Shown here in pieces: positions 17,487 through 24,920 of a DNA stretch of 54,812 nucleotides. The notes beneath the pieces are model-generated. The model saw nothing but the letters and a program-made list of their open reading frames with translations. It had not been told where the DNA came from and did no database searches. The first letter of the stretch is position 1; every line of letters starts with the position of its first letter. The position numbers and the translations under genes are program-made. The stretch covers positions 1 through 54,812 of the forward strand of contig JAUNPS010000033.1 of the NCBI GenBank assembly GCA_030536575.1, read 5' to 3'. This stretch comes from Eubacteriales bacterium (GTDB taxonomy: Bacteria > Bacillota > Clostridia > Lachnospirales > Lachnospiraceae).

Positions 17487-18425
17487 ATGCCGAAGCCATT
17501 TTTAACTTTCCAAGCGCAAATTGATTTTTTGGAAAATGAGAAGAACCTACTGGTTCAAGATTCCGAATATGCCCGAAATAAGTTGGAGCAAATTGGATAT
17601 TTTGGCCTGATTGGCGGCTACAAGCAACCTTTCAAGAATCCGACGACCAGAAAATACAAAGACGGCACTCGGTTTGAGGACATCGTAGCTCTTTATGAAT
17701 TTGACGAGGAACTACGAGAGCTTTTTCTGAAATACATACTAAAAATTGAACGGCACATCCGTTCGCTACTTTCCTACTCTTTTACAGAGAAGTACGGCGA
17801 ACAACAAAGTGAATATCTGAATCCGGGAAACCTCGCAGTGAACCGCAAAAATAAAAAAGATGTGGACAAACTGATCAGTATCCTTGACAAACTGGCAAAT
17901 CGCAATAGTGACTATCCCTATATCAACCATCAACGGCAGACATATGGGAATGTCCCCCTTTGGGTGCTGTTCAATGGGGTGTCCTTTGGTACACTATCGA
18001 AATTCTACAGCTTTGCCACGCAGGATATACAGTGCGATGTGGCAAAAAATTATGATAAAGTGAACCAGAAGCAGCTTGGCCAATACCTTGGCGTCATTAC
18101 CAAATATCGGAATGTTTGTGCACATGGAGAGCGCCTATATTCCTATCAGACATACAATAACGAGATTCCGGATACAGCGCTGCATAACAAGCTGGGCATT
18201 CCCCAAAATGGAACGCAGTATACGCTTGGAAAGCATGATTTATTTGCTGTGGTTATCGCTTTCCGATATCTGCTGCCCAATGATGAATTTAAGCGTTTTA
18301 AAGCAAGCCTGATGCGTCTTATTCAGAATTATCTCAAGTCTACGGGGGCAATGGCAGTCGAAACCTTATATCAGTATATGGGCTTCCCGTCCAACTGGAG
18401 TAAAATTACAACATATAGGAAGTAA
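17487..18425 (+). CDS. abiF: Abi family protein (AbiF/AbiD type, Abi_2), HEPN-type
   Basis: A 312-residue Abi_2 family protein (AbiD/AbiF abortive phage infection type). The N terminus reads KPFLTFQAQIDFLENEKNLL, then YFGLIGGYKQPF near residues 38-49, both characteristic. The middle holds LKIERHIRSLLSYSF. The HEPN ribonuclease signature RxxxxH is present as Arg208 to His213 in KYRNVCAHGERLY, so the active site looks intact. Families of this type act as RNA-cleaving toxins that stop phage growth by arresting the host. The ATG at 17487 has AGGAG nine bases ahead. It is visibly AT-richer than its neighbours and surrounded by gene fragments, pointing to horizontal acquisition. The RNA upstream is the probable antitoxin or cofactor; that role is inference. 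Confidence 0.88.
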   Translation: MPKPFLTFQAQIDFLENEKNLLVQDSEYARNKLEQIGYFGLIGGYKQPFKNPTTRKYKDGTRFEDIVALYEFDEELRELFLKYILKIERHIRSLLSYSFTEKYGEQQSEYLNPGNLAVNRKNKKDVDKLISILDKLANRNSDYPYINHQRQTYGNVPLWVLFNGVSFGTLSKFYSFATQDIQCDVAKNYDKVNQKQLGQYLGVITKYRNVCAHGERLYSYQTYNNEIPDTALHNKLGIPQNGTQYTLGKHDLFAVVIAFRYLLPNDEFKRFKASLMRLIQNYLKSTGAMAVETLYQYMGFPSNWSKITTYRK

Positions 18426-18456
18426 CGAAAAGAGAACCGAAGCTCCCTTATCTGGC

Positions 18457-18920
18457 TTAGGGTGCACTTTCCCAGGCACTCCCTTCCGCCTGAATGCTGC
18501 GGTTCATCCTCAGCTCACGGCCTTCTCTGCCCGTAATCCGTTCCAGATCCTCTGAACGGTACTGCTGAAACTTTTTGGAAACATACAGTGTTTTGTTCCT
18601 TTCTTCCAATGGCTTATTACTGTGGTTCCCTTTGATACATTCCTTTTTGTATGGGCGGCCCTTGCACTCTGTGCTGCTATAGACCGTTGTTTCCCGCTCA
18701 TAGCCCTTCCTGCTTCTTTCTGTTTTTCCCCCGCTCACCGTCAGCTTTTCCCGTTATGGCAGGTATAACTGTCTGTTTCTGCGTCATATTTCATTTTTTC
18801 CATACGGCCGATATCCTTTTTATAAGCCCGCTTTTTGGAATTTTCATAGTTGGATGGTTTTATAAATGCCGTTTATCCTTTTTCTTTCAGGAATCTTAAT
18901 GGAAGAACCAGTTGATAATT
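18457..18920 (-). pseudogene. Broken IS1182-family transposase (C-terminal part)
   Basis: The C-terminal third of a DDE transposase of the IS1182 type can be read in two frames. ENYQ (about 18918) and FLKEKG lead into an in-frame TAA where a glutamine codon is expected. The frame resumes with TAFIKPSNYENSKKRAYKKD and DAETDSYTCHNGK. One base is then missing and the frame shifts into KLTVSGGKTERSRKGYERE, the cysteine region KGRPYKKECIKGN, then YVSKKFQQYRSEDLERI and LRMNRSIQAEGS. Similarity stops at about 18475, before the usual final segment. The N-terminal catalytic part and both ends of the element are missing. Confidence 0.85.
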
Positions 18921-18987
18921 TTCGCCGAAATGTGTATAACCTTTTTGTAAAGTAAATCGAGTTGACATGCTTTTCTTTTACACAAGA

Positions 18988-19020
18988 AGCCAGATTTTTC
19001 AAGAGTCTGGCTCCTTTTTC
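18988..19020 (+). terminator. Plus-strand intrinsic terminator
   Basis: AGCCAGA (18988-18994) pairs with TCTGGCT (19006-19012), followed by CCTTTTTC. It would stop plus-strand transcripts coming from the abiF side before they run against the ribosomal protein operon. Confidence 0.65.
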
Positions 19021-19049
19021 TATCATAAAGATGGGGCTATTTTGGGCAT

Positions 19050-19088
19050 AAAAAAGGAGCTGAAGCACTATATTAGTGCAACAGCCCC
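19050..19088 (-). terminator. Terminator of the rplM-rpsI operon
   Basis: On the minus strand GGGGCTG pairs with CAGCTCC around an inner perfect GCACTA/TAGTGC stem, followed by six T residues. It lies just after the rpsI stop. Confidence 0.85.
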
Positions 19089-19109
19089 TTAAGCATCTTC
19101 TTCTGTCGA

Positions 19110-19502
19110 TTAACGCTTGCTGAACTGCGGAGCGCGACGGGCTGCTTTGAGACCATATTTCTTACGCTCTTTCATTCTCGGATCACGTGTCAGGAAACCA
19201 GCCTTTTTCAGAACCGGTCTGTAATCCGCATCTGCCTGCAGCAGAGCTCTGGAGATTCCATGACGAATCGCACCGGCCTGGCCCGTGGTGCCGCCGCCGC
19301 GTACATTCACGATCACGTCGAATTTATCCGCGGTTTCCGTAGCAACTAACGGCTGACGAACGATCAGTTTCAGAGTTTCCAGACCCAGATATTCGTCGAT
19401 ATCTCTTTTATTAATGGTTACCTTGCCAGTGCCAGGTACTAAGTATACTCTTGCGATGGATTTTTTTCTTCTTCCTGTACCGTAGAATTTTTCTGTAGCC
19501 AA
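19110..19502 (-). CDS. rpsI: 30S ribosomal protein S9
   Basis: A 130-residue S9 protein, full length. It opens with [20 protein letters not shown] and has the conserved [20 protein letters not shown] core. It ends in the basic [17 protein letters not shown] tail, whose last arginine reaches the ribosomal P-site tRNA. The GTGRRK and GGG segments fit the small-subunit rRNA-binding fold. It lies 16 bases after rplM in the order typical of bacteria, with its own AGGAGG site, and is closed by a strong terminator. Confidence 0.99.
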   Translation of the reverse strand: MATEKFYGTGRRKKSIARVYLVPGTGKVTINKRDIDEYLGLETLKLIVRQPLVATETADKFDVIVNVRGGGTTGQAGAIRHGISRALLQADADYRPVLKKAGFLTRDPRMKERKKYGLKAARRAPQFSKR

Positions 19503-19518
19503 TGTTCTTTACCTCCTA

Positions 19519-19947
19519 TTAAAATGTTAATGTTTCCGGCTGCTGAGCCTGATGATTGTGCTCAGGACCTACGTAAACGTGAAGCTTCGTCATCATCTGT
19601 CTGCCTAAGGGCCCTTTCGGGAGCATGCCTTTGACTGCCATCTCGACAACTCTGTCCGGTTTCTTGCTTAACATTTCTCTCAGGGTGGTTTCTTTCATGC
19701 CGCCTACATAATCGGAGTGATGATAGTAGATCTTCTGATCCAGTTTCTTGCCGGTTACTTTGATTTTTTCTGCGTTTACAATGATCACATAATCGCCGGT
19801 ATCAACGTGCGGGGTGAACTCCGGTTTGTTTTTACCTCTCAGGATCTTTGCTACTTCGGATGCCAGACGGCCTAATGTATAACCAGTAGCGTCAACTACG
19901 TACCATTTCTTTTCAATCTTAGCTGGATTAGCCATATAAGTGTTCAT
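19519..19947 (-). CDS. rplM: 50S ribosomal protein L13
   Basis: A 142-residue L13 protein. Recognisable segments are [51 protein letters not shown] and the [20 protein letters not shown] block. The ATG at 19947 is preceded by AGGAGG with seven bases between; a second ATG four codons in is less well placed. It is the first gene of the rplM-rpsI operon, with a consensus promoter about 100 bases upstream and an intervening leader that may carry L13 feedback control. Confidence 0.99.
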   Translation of the reverse strand: MNTYMANPAKIEKKWYVVDATGYTLGRLASEVAKILRGKNKPEFTPHVDTGDYVIIVNAEKIKVTGKKLDQKIYYHHSDYVGGMKETTLREMLSKKPDRVVEMAVKGMLPKGPLGRQMMTKLHVYVGPEHNHQAQQPETLTF

Positions 19948-20035
19948 GGGTTTACCTCCTTGGAAATTTGCTGTTGCTCTTATCGTAAAACGCCATTACC
20001 GGGGCTTTGGTTTATGCGTCTACAAACTTCGTCAC
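19948..20035 (-). promoter_or_regulatory. Leader of the rplM-rpsI mRNA, possible L13 leader
   Basis: About 90 bases lie between the predicted start point and the rplM ribosome binding site. They contain small stem candidates such as GTTT/AAAC around GTAGACGCA. Firmicutes commonly have an L13-binding leader RNA at this spot. The match here is by position rather than by verified structure. Confidence 0.4.
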
Positions 20036-20043
20036 ATTATGTT

Positions 20044-20072
20044 ATTATATTATATCAGGCCTGGCATGTCAA
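20044..20072 (-). promoter_or_regulatory. rplM: Consensus promoter of rplM-rpsI
   Basis: On the minus strand TTGACA and TATAAT are separated by exactly 17 bases, both boxes fully matching consensus. This fits a strongly expressed ribosomal operon. Confidence 0.88.
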
Positions 20073-20127
20073 CCCATTTTTTTGAATTTTTCCGCTGAAT
20101 TTTTCCGCTTTTTCTGCTTCTTCAAAA

Positions 20128-20180
20128 TCAAAAAGACCCTGGCAGTCCGGTTTTCGCCAGACCGCCAAGGTCCCTTTTCT
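20128..20180 (-). terminator. Second of two tandem terminators after ppdK
   Basis: On the minus strand a long stem of GACC, TGGC, GTC and GG blocks with small bulges closes on a GAAAAC-like loop and is followed by TTTTTG. Its stem starts with the same GACCTTGG-type sequence as the terminator at 20348-20402, suggesting duplication. Confidence 0.75.
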
Positions 20181-20347
20181 GTCATGAGACAAACCTCTTC
20201 ATCCTCTGAAGAGGCAAGTTCCACATCCTCCCCCCATCGAAAACGCCTCTATATTTTCTTTTCGTGCCTGGAAAAGTAAATAAAATTTGTTTTTCATTGA
20301 GGGGTGAAAAGTCGTATAAAATCAAGGTTTTTGCTCTATGTCGGATA
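20181..20347. other. Spacer between the two tandem terminators
   Basis: No gene or signal is recognised here. A minus-strand frame across 20182-20412 includes one of the terminators and has no family resemblance. Confidence 0.5.
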
Positions 20348-20402
20348 ATAAAAAAGACCCTGGAGGTCTGATTTCTCAGACCTTCAAGGTCAATTTTTAT
20401 GT
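20348..20402 (-). terminator. ppdK: First terminator after ppdK
   Basis: On the minus strand GACCTTGAAGGTCTG and CAGACCTCCAGGGTC form a nearly perfect 15-bp stem around GAGAAAT, followed by six T residues. It lies about 85 bases after the ppdK stop. Confidence 0.85.
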
Positions 20403-20485
20403 TTTGGCACATTTGTTTAGTTGGTTGGCAAATTTACCCCATTTGAGGATATGTTGCTTTCCCCTATGACATTTTCATTCCAATA

Positions 20486-23107
20486 TTATTTATTATTCAG
20501 AGCTGCCTGAGCCGCCGCAAGACGAGCGATCGGCACACGGAACGGTGAGCAGGAAACATAGTTCAGGCCCACTTTATGGCAGAACTCTACGGAAGACGGA
20601 TCTCCGCCGTGTTCGCCGCAGATACCCAGTTTCAGATTCGGGCGGGTAGAACGTCCTTTTTCTGCTGCCATCTTCACGAGCTGGCCAACGCCGGTCTGAT
20701 CCAGTTTTGCAAACGGATCTGCTTCGTAGATCTTCTCTGCGTAGTAGGAGCCAAGGAACTTGCCTGCATCGTCACGGGAGAAACCGAAGGTCATCTGGGT
20801 CAGGTCGTTCGTACCGAAGGAGAAGAATTCCGCTTCTTCTGCGATCTCGTCAGCAGTCAGGGCTGCACGCGGGATCTCGATCATCGTACCTACGTGGTAG
20901 TTGATGTAAGCGCCTTTTTCTTTCATTACTTCTTCAGCGGTCTCTACGACAACGTCTTTGACGAATTTCAGCTCTTTCTTTTCGCCAACGAGCGGGATCA
21001 TGATTTCCGGAACGATATCATAGCCCATTTCGTCTTTTACTTCGATGGCTGCTTCCATAACGGCTCTGGTCTGCATCTTGGCAATTTCCGGATAGGTAAC
21101 TGCCAGACGGCATCCACGATGACCCATCATCGGGTTGAACTCATGCAGTTCGTCACAGCGTGCCTGTACCTGCTCCGGAGTCAGGCCCATGTCTTTCGCA
21201 AGGGCTGCGATATCTTCCGGATCGGTCGGAACGAACTCGTGCAGAGGCGGATCCAGATAACGAACGGTCATCGGACGGCCTTTCAGAGCTTTGTACATAG
21301 CCTTGAAGTCCTCTTTCTGGAACGGGATCAGTTCGTTCAGAGCTTCTTCTCTGGCTTCTACGGTATCGGACAGGATCATCTTGCGGATCTTCGGAATACG
21401 CTCCGGATCGAAGAACATATGCTCGGTACGGCACAGACCAATACCTTCTGCGCCCAGTTTTACGGCGTTTTCGGTATCTGCCGGGGTATCGGCATTTGTA
21501 CGAACCTGGAGTTTCCGGAACTGGTCAGCCCATCTCATGATACGGCCAAAGTTTCCGCCTACGGAAGCTTCTTCGGTCTTAATGTCGCCTTTGTAGATCT
21601 TACCGGTGGAGCCGTCCAGGGAGATGTAGTCTCCTTCGTGGAAGGTGTATCCGCCCAGTTCGAATACTTTTTCTTCTTCGTTAATCTTAATGTCGCCGCA
21701 GCCGGATACACAGCAGGTACCCATACCACGTGCTACAACGGCTGCATGGGAGGTCATACCGCCGCGGACAGTCAGGATACCTTCTGCCGCATGCATTCCT
21801 TCGATGTCTTCCGGAGAGGTCTCCAGACGAACCAGAACGACTCTTTCACCTGCTTCGTGAGCGGCTTTCGCTTCTTCTGCGGTGAAGTATACTTTACCAG
21901 CGGCTGCGCCCGGAGATGCCGGCAGAGCGGAACCGATGACTTCGCCGCCCTTCAGGGCTTCTGCGTTAAAGGTCGGATGCAGGAGCTGATCCAGGGATTT
22001 CGCTTCGATACGGCAAACAGCTTCTTCCGGCGTGATCTTGCCTTCATCTACCAGGTCGCAGGCGATCTGGATGGCTGCCTGAGCGGTTCTCTTGCCGTTA
22101 CGGGTCTGCAGGAAGTACAGCTTGCCTTCCTGGATGGTGAATTCCATATCCTGCATGTCGCGGTAATGGTTTTCCAGGTTCATGGCCAGTTTCATGAACT
22201 GCTGATAGCATTCCGGAAGGTCTTCTTCCAGTTTGGTGATCGGCTGCGGGGTACGTACACCGGCTACAACGTCTTCGCCCTGTGCGTTAATCAGGTATTC
22301 GCCGTAGATGCCTTTGGCTCCGGTGGACGGGTTACGGGTAAAGGCTACGCCTGTACCGGAGGTGTCGCCCATGTTACCGAATACCATGGTCTGTACGTTT
22401 ACAGCGGTTCCCCAGTCGCCGGGGATATCATTCATACGACGGTAAACAATGGCACGCGGGTTGTCCCAGGAACGGAATACGGCTTTAACAGCTTCCATGA
22501 GCTGTACCTTCGGGTCCTGCGGGAAATCTTCGAATTTTGCGTCTTTGTATACTTTTTTGAATTTTACGATCAGTTCTTTCAGGTCGTCGGCGGTCAGTTC
22601 GGTGTCATAATGAACGCCTTTTTCTTCTTTCATCTCGTCGATGATCTTCTCGAAGAAGGACTTCGGAACTTCCATAACAACGTCTGAGAACATCTGGATA
22701 AATCTTCTGTATGAATCGTATGCGAAACGCGGGTTACCGGTCTTTTTCGCAAAACCTTCTACAGAAATATCATTCAGACCCAGGTTCAGGATGGTGTCCA
22801 TCATACCAGGCATGGATGCTCTCGCACCGGAACGAACAGATACCAGAAGGGGATTTTCGGTATCGCCGAATTTCTTGCCGTTTTCCTCTTCCAGCCAGGC
22901 CAGAGCTTCAAAGATCTGGTTCTGAATTTCTTCTGTGATTTTCTTGCCACTGTTATAGTAATCAGTACAAGCTTCTGTTGTTACGGTGAACCCTTGTGGG
23001 ATCGGCATGCCTAAGTTGGTCATTTCTGCCAGGTTTGCGCCTTTACCACCAAGAAGGTTTCTCATGTTGGCGTTTCCTTCTTTGAATAAGTAAACCCATT
23101 TTGCCAT
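20486..23107 (-). CDS. ppdK: Pyruvate, phosphate dikinase
   Basis: An 873-residue PPDK, matching the length of the clostridial enzyme. It interconverts pyruvate, ATP and phosphate with PEP, AMP and pyrophosphate. The N-terminal nucleotide domain shows NMRNLLGGKGANLAEM and SVRSGARASMPGMMDTILNL. The central swivelling domain has the phospho-histidine at His454 in GGMTSHAAVVARGMG. The C-terminal PEP/pyruvate barrel contains GLCRTEHMFF, FGTNDLTQMTFGFSRDD and GICGEHGGDPSSVEF. AGGAGG precedes the ATG. It is monocistronic, with a long leader upstream and two terminators downstream. Its neighbour is a pyrophosphate-type phosphofructokinase, so both enzymes of a pyrophosphate-linked glycolysis are side by side. 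Confidence 0.98.
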   Translation of the reverse strand: MAKWVYLFKEGNANMRNLLGGKGANLAEMTNLGMPIPQGFTVTTEACTDYYNSGKKITEEIQNQIFEALAWLEEENGKKFGDTENPLLVSVRSGARASMPGMMDTILNLGLNDISVEGFAKKTGNPRFAYDSYRRFIQMFSDVVMEVPKSFFEKIIDEMKEEKGVHYDTELTADDLKELIVKFKKVYKDAKFEDFPQDPKVQLMEAVKAVFRSWDNPRAIVYRRMNDIPGDWGTAVNVQTMVFGNMGDTSGTGVAFTRNPSTGAKGIYGEYLINAQGEDVVAGVRTPQPITKLEEDLPECYQQFMKLAMNLENHYRDMQDMEFTIQEGKLYFLQTRNGKRTAQAAIQIACDLVDEGKITPEEAVCRIEAKSLDQLLHPTFNAEALKGGEVIGSALPASPGAAAGKVYFTAEEAKAAHEAGERVVLVRLETSPEDIEGMHAAEGILTVRGGMTSHAAVVARGMGTCCVSGCGDIKINEEEKVFELGGYTFHEGDYISLDGSTGKIYKGDIKTEEASVGGNFGRIMRWADQFRKLQVRTNADTPADTENAVKLGAEGIGLCRTEHMFFDPERIPKIRKMILSDTVEAREEALNELIPFQKEDFKAMYKALKGRPMTVRYLDPPLHEFVPTDPEDIAALAKDMGLTPEQVQARCDELHEFNPMMGHRGCRLAVTYPEIAKMQTRAVMEAAIEVKDEMGYDIVPEIMIPLVGEKKELKFVKDVVVETAEEVMKEKGAYINYHVGTMIEIPRAALTADEIAEEAEFFSFGTNDLTQMTFGFSRDDAGKFLGSYYAEKIYEADPFAKLDQTGVGQLVKMAAEKGRSTRPNLKLGICGEHGGDPSSVEFCHKVGLNYVSCSPFRVPIARLAAAQAALNNK

Positions 23108-23203
23108 TTTACCAATTCCTCCTAAAATGTGTTTGTAATGCAGCGCATCCCGGCAAATCGCTCCGCATGGGACGGCTGCAGGTTATGTTCGTATGAGGGC
23201 GAA

Positions 23204-23237
23204 CGTTACTGTTCACTCGTACCTCGTTCCAGTAACG
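23204..23237. other. Inverted repeat in the ppdK leader
   Basis: CGTTACTG (23204-23211) and CAGTAACG (23230-23237) form an 8-bp stem around an 18-base loop. The loop itself contains partly complementary CACTCGTA/ACCTCG pieces. It sits in the predicted 5' leader of ppdK and could be a regulatory hairpin or an operator. Confidence 0.45.
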
Positions 23238-23284
23238 AAAAACCTCATAAAACTACCATGTCTGCGCAATGGTCGCACACTTTT

Positions 23285-23312
23285 ATTTTACCATAAATCG
23301 GAATTGCGTCAA
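23285..23312 (-). promoter_or_regulatory. ppdK: Promoter of ppdK
   Basis: On the minus strand TTGACG and TAAAAT are spaced by 16 bases. The predicted start leaves a leader of about 170 bases before the ppdK ATG, unusually long for this window. Confidence 0.55.
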
Positions 23313-23355
23313 GACATATTTAAGAAAATAGCATCTTTTTGTCATCTTATTGCCA

Positions 23356-23399
23356 AAAGAAGGGGATACGCCCTTTTTTGTGGGCATATTCCCTTCGGA
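23356..23399 (-). terminator. Terminator of the phosphofructokinase gene
   Basis: On the minus strand GAAGGGAATATGCCC pairs with GGGCGTATCCCCTTC (one mismatch, one G-U), followed by TTTTGG. It lies directly after the stop at 23406. Confidence 0.8.
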
Positions 23400-23405
23400 T
23401 TTCGT

Positions 23406-24641
23406 TTACCGTTTTAATACGAGGTGCTGGGGCAGGCCGTTTACCATGAACGGGGTGTAGTCGCCCTGGATCAGCGGCTCGATGTAGTTGATGAATTCGT
23501 CGGTGACATAGCTGGCGTCTTCGTTCATCCAGCTTCTCGGAACGAGTTTTTCGTTGTTCGCGATCTTGTGGACGTCGTAGATGCCCGCGGTGCTCATGTA
23601 CGGATCGTCGGAGAGACGGTCGATGACTACCATCTTTCCGGTATCGCCTTCGTCGGCTGCCTTTACGGCTGCACCGCCTACCATGAACGCTTCGTCGATA
23701 TCCACACGGGAGGCCATGTGGGATGCGCTTCGCTGCAGGGTGGAGAACTCAATGCCTCTGGTCTTACAGCCGATCTCGGCTGCCAGGAATCCGGCCAGGT
23801 ATGCGGCGGTTCCCGCAAGCTGCTTATGGCCGAAGGGGTCTACGTAGTCCGCGCCGCCGGAAAGCTCGCAGACATAGCGGCCGTCCGGAAGCTTGATGCC
23901 TTCGGATACGGCGATGATGATGGACTGCTTCTGTTTCAGCAGTTCTTTCACTTTATCGCGGAATTTCTCGATATCGAAGGGAACTTCCGGCAGGTAAATG
24001 AGGTCGGGGCCGTCGCACTCTTCGGTCTTCGCAAGTGCGGTGGCGCCAGTCAGCCAGCCTGCGTTTCTTCCCATGATTTCGATGATGGTGATCATATCTT
24101 TCTTATAGGCGAGGCCCAGGGCGTCGCGGATGATCTCTTTGGTGGATGCTGCAATGTATTTGGCGGCGCTTCCGAAACCGGGGGTGTGGTCGGTCAGGGC
24201 CAGGTCGTTGTCGATGGTCTTCGGCACGCCGAGGAATTTCTGAGAGTGGCCTTTTACAATGGCGTAATCGGACAGCTTTTTGATCGTATCCATGGAGTCG
24301 TTTCCGCCGATGTAGATGAACACTTCGATTTCCAGCTTATCCAGGATCGCGAAAATTTTCTCATAAATTTCCATGTCTTCGTGGATTTCCGGCAGCTTAT
24401 AGCGGCAGGAGCCTAAGAATGCGGAAGGGGTTCTCTTTAACAGCTCGATGTCCATGTCGGAATGGATCTGGGTGGAGAGGTCTACATACTGTTCGTCTAA
24501 AAGTCCCTGGATGCCGTGGAGCATACCGTATACGGTGTGGAATCCTCTTTCTCTGGCGGTCTTGTATACGCCGGCCAGGCTGGAATTGATGACAGCGGTA
24601 GGTCCTCCGGACTGTCCTACGATGATATTACGCTTTGCCAT
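23406..24641 (-). CDS. pfp: 6-phosphofructokinase, pyrophosphate-dependent type
   Basis: A 411-residue phosphofructokinase that makes fructose 1,6-bisphosphate. It opens with MAKRNIIVGQSGGPTAVINS. Two positions indicate pyrophosphate rather than ATP as donor: GGND at 112-115, where ATP enzymes have GGDG, and PKTIDND at 140-146, where ATP enzymes have PGTIDND. The fructose-6-phosphate site TIDNDLALTDHTPGFGSA and EIMGRNAGWLTG are intact. The start at 24641 has AAGGAG; the frame is open to 24878 but that extension has no family similarity. It is followed by its own terminator and then ppdK. Donor assignment follows known family rules and has not been tested here. Confidence 0.93.
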   Translation of the reverse strand: MAKRNIIVGQSGGPTAVINSSLAGVYKTARERGFHTVYGMLHGIQGLLDEQYVDLSTQIHSDMDIELLKRTPSAFLGSCRYKLPEIHEDMEIYEKIFAILDKLEIEVFIYIGGNDSMDTIKKLSDYAIVKGHSQKFLGVPKTIDNDLALTDHTPGFGSAAKYIAASTKEIIRDALGLAYKKDMITIIEIMGRNAGWLTGATALAKTEECDGPDLIYLPEVPFDIEKFRDKVKELLKQKQSIIIAVSEGIKLPDGRYVCELSGGADYVDPFGHKQLAGTAAYLAGFLAAEIGCKTRGIEFSTLQRSASHMASRVDIDEAFMVGGAAVKAADEGDTGKMVVIDRLSDDPYMSTAGIYDVHKIANNEKLVPRSWMNEDASYVTDEFINYIEPLIQGDYTPFMVNGLPQHLVLKR

Positions 24642-24702
24642 GATGTTCTCCTTCTTTCTTGTCAAAAATATTCTGCACCCGTCCGGTGCATTACTAAACC
24701 GT

Positions 24703-24731
24703 ATTATAACAAAGAACCCAAAATCGCACAA
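24703..24731 (-). promoter_or_regulatory. pfp: Promoter of the phosphofructokinase gene
   Basis: On the minus strand TTGTGC and TATAAT are spaced by 17 bases, about 65 bases ahead of the start codon. A small GCACC/GGTGC-type hairpin lies in the leader. Confidence 0.6.
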
Positions 24732-24849
24732 CCATTTTTCGGGTTTTTGTGTAATACTTCCTATTTTCTTCGTTTTTTTTGTGGAAATCTTCCAATTTTC
24801 CAGGCGCAGCAGCCGCCAGATCAGCGGGAAATCCCTCCCGGCAGGCGCA

Positions 24850-24875
24850 AAACAGCCGCTGCACCCGGCAGCGGC
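24850..24875 (-). terminator. Terminator of the glycyl-tRNA synthetase gene
   Basis: On the minus strand GCCGCTGC and GCAGCGGC form an 8-bp stem around CGGGT (24855-24862/24868-24875), followed by TGTTTTG. Confidence 0.7.
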
Positions 24876-24920
24876 CATCTCCGAAAACGTTCCTGTTCAC
24901 AGCAACATTTGCCAATCCAT

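Noticed and set aside
18844-19068. 74-codon minus-strand frame near the IS1182 relic
   Set aside because: It overlaps the terminator region and the transposase relic in another frame, with no start signal.
16000-19100. Possible CRISPR array or prophage near the abortive infection gene
   Set aside because: No regularly spaced direct repeats, no cas genes, no integrase and no phage structural genes were seen; only relics and the abiF unit are supported.
20182-20412. 76-codon minus-strand frame behind ppdK
   Set aside because: It runs through an intrinsic terminator and has no family resemblance.
20576-22687. A 703-codon plus-strand open frame opposite ppdK
   Set aside because: Its composition (cysteine-, phenylalanine- and histidine-rich) is that of a reversed coding strand. 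ppdK is unambiguous on the other strand.
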